Assembly (NCBI GenBank): GCA_964623885.1
Contig: CAZUVM010000035.1
Coordinates: forward strand, 1-56,750
Source of the DNA: CAZUVM01 sp964623885
GTDB taxonomy: Bacteria; Verrucomicrobiota; Verrucomicrobiia; Limisphaerales; UBA8199
Direction: 5' to 3'
DNA length: 56,750 bases
Each line of letters starts with the position of its first letter. Within the stretch, counting starts at the first letter, position 1. Positions 52,042 through 56,750 of the stretch are shown here, piece after piece. Made by a program: the position numbers and the translations under genes. The notes under the pieces are model-generated. The model saw only the letters and a program-made list of their open reading frames with translations. It did no database searches and was not told the origin of the DNA.

Positions 52042-54561
52042 ATGCCCGTTCGTATTTACGACATTTCAAAGAAACTAGGCCTGGAGAACAAAGAAGTTCT
52101 TACCAAGGCCAAAGCCTTGGGCATAACCGCCGCGCGGGTCGCCTCCAGTTCGCTGGATAAAATTACCGCCGAGTACCTTGAGCAGCAGCTAATCCAGGAA
52201 CACCCCGAGCTGAGCGCTCCTCCCGCTGCGCCACCCACACCTGCTGCTCCTTCAGTCCCTGAGCCACTCACAGTTATCACCGCCCCGCCACCGGCCACTC
52301 AAGGTGTGCAGATTGCCGAACCGACTACCGCGACCGCCACGGCGTTGCTTGAGCCTGAAGTTCCCCCAACGATCGCTCCGGAAGCGCCTCCGAAAGAAGT
52401 AGAAGTGTCTCCACAGGCCGTGGCTTCGCCAGCGCCGCCACCTGTCGAAGTGCCACCTGTCAAGGCTGCTCCACCTGCGCCTCCAGCTCCACCACCTCCC
52501 CCGCCAATCCCTCAGGGCCCCAAAGTGGGCGATAAGATAGGTTTTATTCACTTGCCGCCGAAGCCGGTTGCCAAAGCCCCCGAAAAACCCGCTCCGGCGA
52601 AACTGCCCGGCCGTCCCGCCGATCAAAGGCGAACCGAATTCACGAAACGCGGTGATATCCGCAGCGTTCGCGGCCCTAGTGCTCCGGCAGGGCCAAGTGT
52701 GCCTAAGGTCGGTGGCAAAGCAGCCAAACCAGCTGAAGCCGCTCCCAAGATCAGCTTGCCTGCTGATGCACAGGTCATCTCCATCAAACCACCGATTGTC
52801 GTTCGCGAGCTGGCCGAGCAACTGAAGCAGAAGCCGTTCAAGATTATTGCCGATTTAATGGAAGCAGGCGTCTTCGCCAACGTTAACCAATCGATCGAGG
52901 AACCGGTGGCACAAAAGGTCTGCGCCAAATACGGGTTTCGCTTCGAAGTTGAAAAACGCGAGCGCGGCAGCGGAATCGTCCATGCCCCCATCAAAAAGGT
53001 CGAGTTGGATGTCGAAGACAAAACCGAAGACCTCGCGCCGCGCGCTCCGGTGGTGACAATCATGGGCCACGTCGACCACGGTAAGACCACGCTGCTCGAT
53101 GTCATTCGCAAATCCAACGTGGCCGCCGGTGAAGCCGGCGGCATTACGCAGCACATTGGCGCTTACACGATTTCTTTCCCGCACCCGGAGCGTAAGACCG
53201 AGTTGGCGCAGATTACCTTCCTGGACACCCCGGGTCACGCCGCTTTCAGTTCCATGCGCGCGCGCGGTGCCAACGTCACTGACCTGGTTGTGCTGGTCGT
53301 CGCCGCTAACGACGGCGTCATGCCCCAAACGCTTGAGGCACTAAACCATGCGCGCGCCGCCAAGGTGCCCATCCTCGTCGCCGTGAACAAAATCGATCAT
53401 CCCAACGCCAACTCCCTCAAGGTCCGCCAGCAGTTGCAGGACAAGGGCCTGGTTCCCGATGATTGGGGCGGCGATACCATCTTCGCCGATGTTTCCGCTT
53501 TGACCAAACAGGGCGTGGATAAGCTCATTGAAATGATTCTGCTCCAGGCTGACTTGCTCGAGCTCAAGGCCAATCCCAACCGCCGCGCCAAAGGCAACGT
53601 CATCGAATCCGGTTTGGAGCCCGGCGGGCCGACCGCTACCGTGCTCGTCCGCAAAGGCACGCTACGCGTCGGCGATATCATTATTTGCGGACAATACTAT
53701 GGCCGTGTCCGGGCTTTGATTAACGAGGAAGGCAAACGGCTTAAAGAAGCCGCGCCATCGGTCGCGGTCAAAGTGCTGGGGTTGAACGGTGTTCCCGAAG
53801 CGGGCTTGGAGTTCAGCGTCGTCGAAGATGAAAAAGCCGCCCGTGAGCTCGCCGAGCAGCGCGCCCAGGAAGCCAAAGCCCTGGGCCAGGAACAGCCGCG
53901 CGCCAAAGTCACCCTTGAGAACCTTTTCGCCCAGCTCGCATCCAGCAGTTCCAAGACCTTGAAAGTGGTGGTTAAAGCCGACACCCAGGGCTCCGTGGAA
54001 GCTATCGTCGAGGCGCTCAAGAAAATTGAATCTGACAAAGTCGCGCTGGAAATCATCCATAGCGCGGTCGGCACCATCACCGAGTCGGATGTCGCCCTGG
54101 CCTCTGCTTCCAACGCCGTAATCCTCGGCTTCCATACCCGCGTCGACAGTGGTGTTGCCGATAAAGCCAAACACGAAGGCGTCCAGATCAAGCTCTACGC
54201 CATCATTTACGAGCTCATCGATCAGGTCAAAGAAGGCATGGCCGGGTTGCTCGAGCCTATCCTCAAGGATGTCACGGCCGGTGTCGCCGAAGTCCGCAAG
54301 ATTTTCGAGTTGTCCAAAGGCGCGCCCGTCGCCGGATGCATGGTCACCAGCGGGCGCATCGTCAAAGGCAAAGTCCGCGTCCGCCGCCGCAAGGAAATTA
54401 TTTACGAGGGCCTGACCCAATCGCTCCGCCGGTTCCAGGACGAAGTCAACGAAGTCCGCGCCGGCATGGAATGCGGTATCCGCATCGAAGGTTTTGGTGA
54501 GTTCCAGGTCGGCGACAATATCGAGTGCTACACGGTGGAAAAGGTAGCCCAGAAGCTATGA
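52042..54561 (+). CDS. infB: Translation initiation factor IF-2
   Basis: This 839-residue GTPase brings initiator tRNA to the 30S subunit. The N-terminal helical domain (VRIYDISKKLGLENKEVL) is followed by a long Pro/Ala-rich linker (about 53-180). The G domain begins with GHVDHGKTT at 342-350, then DTPGHAAFSSMRARG and NKIDHPNA. Domain II and the C-terminal initiator-tRNA-binding part (GMECGIRIEGF near the end) follow. It lies 155 bases after nusA, too short a gap for a ylxR gene. Start at ATG 52042. Confidence 0.97.
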   Translation: MPVRIYDISKKLGLENKEVLTKAKALGITAARVASSSLDKITAEYLEQQLIQEHPELSAPPAAPPTPAAPSVPEPLTVITAPPPATQGVQIAEPTTATATALLEPEVPPTIAPEAPPKEVEVSPQAVASPAPPPVEVPPVKAAPPAPPAPPPPPPIPQGPKVGDKIGFIHLPPKPVAKAPEKPAPAKLPGRPADQRRTEFTKRGDIRSVRGPSAPAGPSVPKVGGKAAKPAEAAPKISLPADAQVISIKPPIVVRELAEQLKQKPFKIIADLMEAGVFANVNQSIEEPVAQKVCAKYGFRFEVEKRERGSGIVHAPIKKVELDVEDKTEDLAPRAPVVTIMGHVDHGKTTLLDVIRKSNVAAGEAGGITQHIGAYTISFPHPERKTELAQITFLDTPGHAAFSSMRARGANVTDLVVLVVAANDGVMPQTLEALNHARAAKVPILVAVNKIDHPNANSLKVRQQLQDKGLVPDDWGGDTIFADVSALTKQGVDKLIEMILLQADLLELKANPNRRAKGNVIESGLEPGGPTATVLVRKGTLRVGDIIICGQYYGRVRALINEEGKRLKEAAPSVAVKVLGLNGVPEAGLEFSVVEDEKAARELAEQRAQEAKALGQEQPRAKVTLENLFAQLASSSSKTLKVVVKADTQGSVEAIVEALKKIESDKVALEIIHSAVGTITESDVALASASNAVILGFHTRVDSGVADKAKHEGVQIKLYAIIYELIDQVKEGMAGLLEPILKDVTAGVAEVRKIFELSKGAPVAGCMVTSGRIVKGKVRVRRRKEIIYEGLTQSLRRFQDEVNEVRAGMECGIRIEGFGEFQVGDNIECYTVEKVAQKL

Positions 54562-54565
54562 ACTG

Positions 54566-54674
54566 TGGATTTATGGATTATTGGATTTATGGATTGTTGG
54601 ATTATTGCCTGAGTTCAGCGGGCGTATCCGCTTGTTAATCCATTAATCCATCAATCCACCCATCCACCAATCCA
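54566..54674. repeat. Ten 8-bp repeats arranged as a long inverted pair before rbfA
   Basis: The left arm 54566-54605 is five exact-length units of TGGATTNN in a row. The right arm 54635-54674 is five units of the reverse form (NNAATCCA, one unit degenerate). A 29-nt loop separates them. The right arm ends 7 bases before the rbfA ATG at 54682, so the RNA could form a long stem that covers the start region. No usual Shine-Dalgarno sequence is seen there. Confidence 0.85.
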
Positions 54675-54681
54675 TTCAGCG

Positions 54682-55041
54682 ATGCCTTCCCTCCGCCTCC
54701 AACGGGTGCGCGAATTATTAAAGCGCGAGATTGGCGAAGTCATTCGCCGGGAGTTCCCGGTCAGTGAAGCGGGCCTGGTCAGTGTTAATGACGTCGATGT
54801 GGCGGGCGATCTGCACTCGGCCATTGTTTTTATCAGCATTCTCGGCAACGCCGAACAGCAAAAGCGCGGCCTGGATTTGCTCACTCGCCACCGCAAGCGC
54901 ATCCAGGGGCTGGTCGGCCGCGCGGTGGTCCTGAAATACACCCCCACGTTGAAGTTCATGATCGACGATTCTGTCGTGCGCGGCAATCGCGTGCTGCAGA
55001 TCATCGAGGAGTTGGAAAAATCCAACTCCACTACTGAATAG
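54682..55041 (+). CDS. rbfA: Ribosome-binding factor A
   Basis: This 119-residue protein is needed for 16S rRNA 5' end maturation and cold adaptation. Family segments include RLQRVRELLKREIGEVIRRE, then LVSVNDVDVAGDLHSAIVFI and a KH-like core ending LKFMIDDSVVRG. The length is normal. It follows infB as in most bacteria. The gap before it contains a large repeat hairpin. Confidence 0.94.
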   Translation: MPSLRLQRVRELLKREIGEVIRREFPVSEAGLVSVNDVDVAGDLHSAIVFISILGNAEQQKRGLDLLTRHRKRIQGLVGRAVVLKYTPTLKFMIDDSVVRGNRVLQIIEELEKSNSTTE

Positions 55042-55196
55042 CCAGGCAGTTGACCTGGTTCCCATGAATACTCCCGACACCCAACTTCCATTTTTAGAGT
55101 ACAATTCTGAAGTTTCCGCGTTTCGGTTTGCTCTCCCTCCAGCTTTCCTTTCATGTCCATTGCCTTCTTTCGCCCTTCGTCCTTCGCCCTTCCCAA

Positions 55197-56180
55197 ATGA
55201 CACCTCACCCTAAGATTGTGGATCGTATTATCGACGCTCTGCGCGAAAGCCGGAGTTTATGTGTCGTCGGTCATATCCGGCCGGATGGCGATTGCGTCGG
55301 CTCACAACTCGGTCTGGCGCTGGCATTGAAGAACGCCGGCAAAAAGGTTTGCTGCTGGAATGAGGATGTCCTGCCCCAAAAATACGAGTTTCTCGATCCG
55401 GACCATCTCTTTCAGAAGCCCAGGAAAGGCCAAAACTTCGACTGCGTTGTGGCCACGGACGCCGCCAGTTTTGAACGGGTGGGCAAAGTGGCCCCCTGCG
55501 TGAATGACCGCAAACTCCTGATCAATATCGACCATCACGAGAGTAATACGCGCTACGGTGATATTAATTGGGTGTCCGTCCGCGAACCCTCCACCGGAGA
55601 GTTGATTTTTCGTCTTCTCCAGGCGGCTAAATGGCCCATTAACCGGCAAATCGCCGATTGCCTGTTTACTGCTGTTTCCACTGATACCGGTTCTTTCCAG
55701 TACTCGACCACCCGTCCCGGCACGTTCCATGTTGCCGGCAGCCTGGTCCGGCGCGGCGCCGACCTGGCGCGCATTTGCGATGAGGTCTATCAATCGTATC
55801 CGCTCTCACGCGTGCGGCTGCTCCGGCACGTTTACAGCCATTTCCGGCTCACGCACAACGACCAGATCGCCTGGTTTTGGCTCAAGAAAGCCGACTTCGC
55901 CCGCGCCGGCGCCGACAGTTGCGAAACCGAAGGCCTCATCGATCATATCCGGGCCATTGCGCCGGTGGTGGTGGCGTGCGTGTTCGAAGAAATTGAGCCC
56001 GAGTTGACCCGTATCAGTTTGCGTTCCAAGAGCGACAAAGTGAACGTGAACGAAATCGCCGCGCAATTCGGCGGCGGCGGACACCCGGCAGCCGCCGGCG
56101 CCCGCATCGCCGGCAAAAAAATCACCGTCCAGCGCCGCGTCATCGCCGCCGTCAAAAAAGCGCTCAACCGCAGGGGCTAG
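55197..56180 (+). CDS. DHH/DHHA1 phosphoesterase (NrnA-like)
   Basis: This 327-residue protein belongs to the NrnA/RecJ-like family that degrades nano-RNA and/or pAp or cyclic dinucleotides. Metal-binding motifs are H26-x3-D30-x-D32 (GHIRPDGDCVGS), D88 region (VVATDAA) and D112-H113-H114 (INIDHHESN). A DHHA1 domain ends with GGGGHPAAAGARI. The ATG at 55197 is chosen over an earlier one at 55128 because it places the DHH core at the normal distance. It lies 155 bases after rbfA, a common bacterial order (rbfA-nrnA). The exact substrate is not determined here. Confidence 0.9.
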   Translation: MTPHPKIVDRIIDALRESRSLCVVGHIRPDGDCVGSQLGLALALKNAGKKVCCWNEDVLPQKYEFLDPDHLFQKPRKGQNFDCVVATDAASFERVGKVAPCVNDRKLLINIDHHESNTRYGDINWVSVREPSTGELIFRLLQAAKWPINRQIADCLFTAVSTDTGSFQYSTTRPGTFHVAGSLVRRGADLARICDEVYQSYPLSRVRLLRHVYSHFRLTHNDQIAWFWLKKADFARAGADSCETEGLIDHIRAIAPVVVACVFEEIEPELTRISLRSKSDKVNVNEIAAQFGGGGHPAAAGARIAGKKITVQRRVIAAVKKALNRRG

Positions 56181-56203
56181 AAAGCGTTCGGAAATCGCTG
56201 TCG

Positions 56204-56219
56204 GACCGCGAGCGGTCCC
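56204..56219. repeat. Small hairpin after the DHH gene
   Basis: GGACCG (56204-56209) and CGGTCC (56214-56219) form a 6-bp stem with a CGAG loop. No T-run follows, so a terminator role is doubtful. Confidence 0.45.
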
Positions 56220-56395
56220 CGTCTCGCAGCGGCCAGAATGGTCTTTGCGCACTGGAATTTTCAAGCCTCTCCCAGTTTCCCTCAATGAGAAATAAAAAAT
56301 GCTCAATGCTCAATGAGTGCGGGATTTTTGCTTGTCTTTGCCGCGCTAAGCCTCTGCGGTAATTCTGCCGGTCTCTCAGTTGTCGCAACGCCCGC

Positions 56396-56750
56396 CTACC
56401 ACGCTTTCATGTCCTTCAGAAACGGCAACCCTTCGCGATATTTTCGCAACGTGCCGAGGTCCAGCGATGCCGTGACGCATCCCTCTCGTTCGCCACCGTC
56501 CGCCAGGATCTCGCCATTGAAATCCACAACCACCGATCGGCCGGGATATTGATAATACGGATCTTTCCCCACGCGATTCACCGCAATCACGTACGCCTGG
56601 TTCTCGACTGCTCGCGCCTGCGCCAGCCGCAGCCAGTGCCCGATGCGCTTCTCCGGCCAGCTTGCAATCACCGCAAACAACTCGGGCTGATGCGTCAGCG
56701 CCACTGATCGAAACAGCTCCGGAAACCGCAAATCATAACAAACAAACGGC
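56396..56750 (-). CDS. Nitrilase-family amidase (omega-amidase-like), C-terminal part, 5' end outside window
   Basis: The frame continues to the right edge, so the start is missing; about 118 C-terminal residues are visible. Near the edge the read-through frame gives PFVCYDLRFPELFR, which contains the catalytic Cys of the carbon-nitrogen hydrolase family and its surrounding YDLRFPEL. This is the form seen in YafV/omega-amidase relatives. Downstream segments RAVENQAYVIAVNRVG and GRSVVVDFNGEILADGG are also typical. It probably hydrolyses small omega-amides such as alpha-ketoglutaramate (family inference). Confidence 0.86.
   Translation of the reverse strand, partial: PFVCYDLRFPELFRSVALTHQPELFAVIASWPEKRIGHWLRLAQARAVENQAYVIAVNRVGKDPYYQYPGRSVVVDFNGEILADGGEREGCVTASLDLGTLRKYREGLPFLKDMKAW

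Noticed and set aside
55128..55196. Longer start for the DHH phosphoesterase
   Set aside because: The extra 23 residues come from pyrimidine-rich low-complexity DNA and are not part of the family core.
1..56750. tRNA, rRNA or known riboswitch genes
   Set aside because: No cloverleaf, rRNA segment or known riboswitch core was recognised by eye; a covariance-model search would be needed to exclude them firmly.

Overview
The window looks like a chromosomal piece of a Verrucomicrobiota bacterium, probably subdivision 3 (Pedosphaera/Limisphaerales type). This is inferred from gene content, not from a marker-gene comparison. The evidence is four type II pseudopilin-like proteins with a near-identical GFTLIELLVVIAIIA leader, long secreted LamG/Ig proteins, many exported glycosidases, sensor kinases with very large extracytoplasmic domains, and nested inverted repeats between genes. 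No rRNA, tRNA, CRISPR array, integrase or complete insertion sequence was recognised.

Layout. (1) 2-4230 (+): the 3' end of an HdrA-like gene, then MvhD-, MvhG- and MvhA-like genes of a group 3c-type [NiFe]-hydrogenase and a hydrogenase maturation protease. (2) 4572-6088 (+): a VOC protein and a pirin. (3) 6226-31294 (-): a long block of mostly exported proteins: two pseudopilin-like proteins, two LamG/Ig proteins, a propeller-type sensor kinase with its LuxR-type regulator, GH35 beta-galactosidase, a DUF1349-like protein, a secreted cyclophilin, a GH123-like DUF4091 protein, a serine hydrolase, a YncE-like propeller and a GH18 chitinase. (4) 31481-39117 (+): a tightly coupled operon of sodium:solute symporter, GH20 beta-hexosaminidase, sensor kinase and response regulator. 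(5) 39989-43413 (+): nadC, birA, coaX and trpA. (6) 43410-44026 (-): a small protein overlapping a nucleotidyltransferase-like gene. (7) 44136-47638 (+): an MFS transporter and a MacB-like ABC pair. (8) 47648-50372 (-): two more pseudopilin-like proteins, a cold-shock protein and a pseudo-receiver. (9) 50606-56180 (+): nusA, infB, rbfA and a DHH phosphoesterase. (10) 56396-end (-): the 3' part of a nitrilase-family amidase.

How the genes may work together. The GH18 chitinase could release chito-oligosaccharides, the GH20 enzyme could trim them to N-acetylglucosamine, and the symporter could import the product. The coupled kinase/regulator pair could set expression. The GH35, DUF4091 and DUF1349 genes next to the second kinase/regulator pair suggest a parallel galactoside or galactosaminide locus. 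The hydrogenase block could bifurcate electrons from H2 through HdrA. The nusA-infB-rbfA block is the usual transcription/translation operon without recognisable rimP and ylxR at the usual places.

The most unusual signals are the transporter-glycosidase-sensor-regulator operon; a short C-terminal module shared by four otherwise different secreted proteins; three nested inverted-repeat elements built alike; a ten-unit 8-bp repeat hairpin directly before rbfA; and a terminator-like hairpin in the nusA leader.
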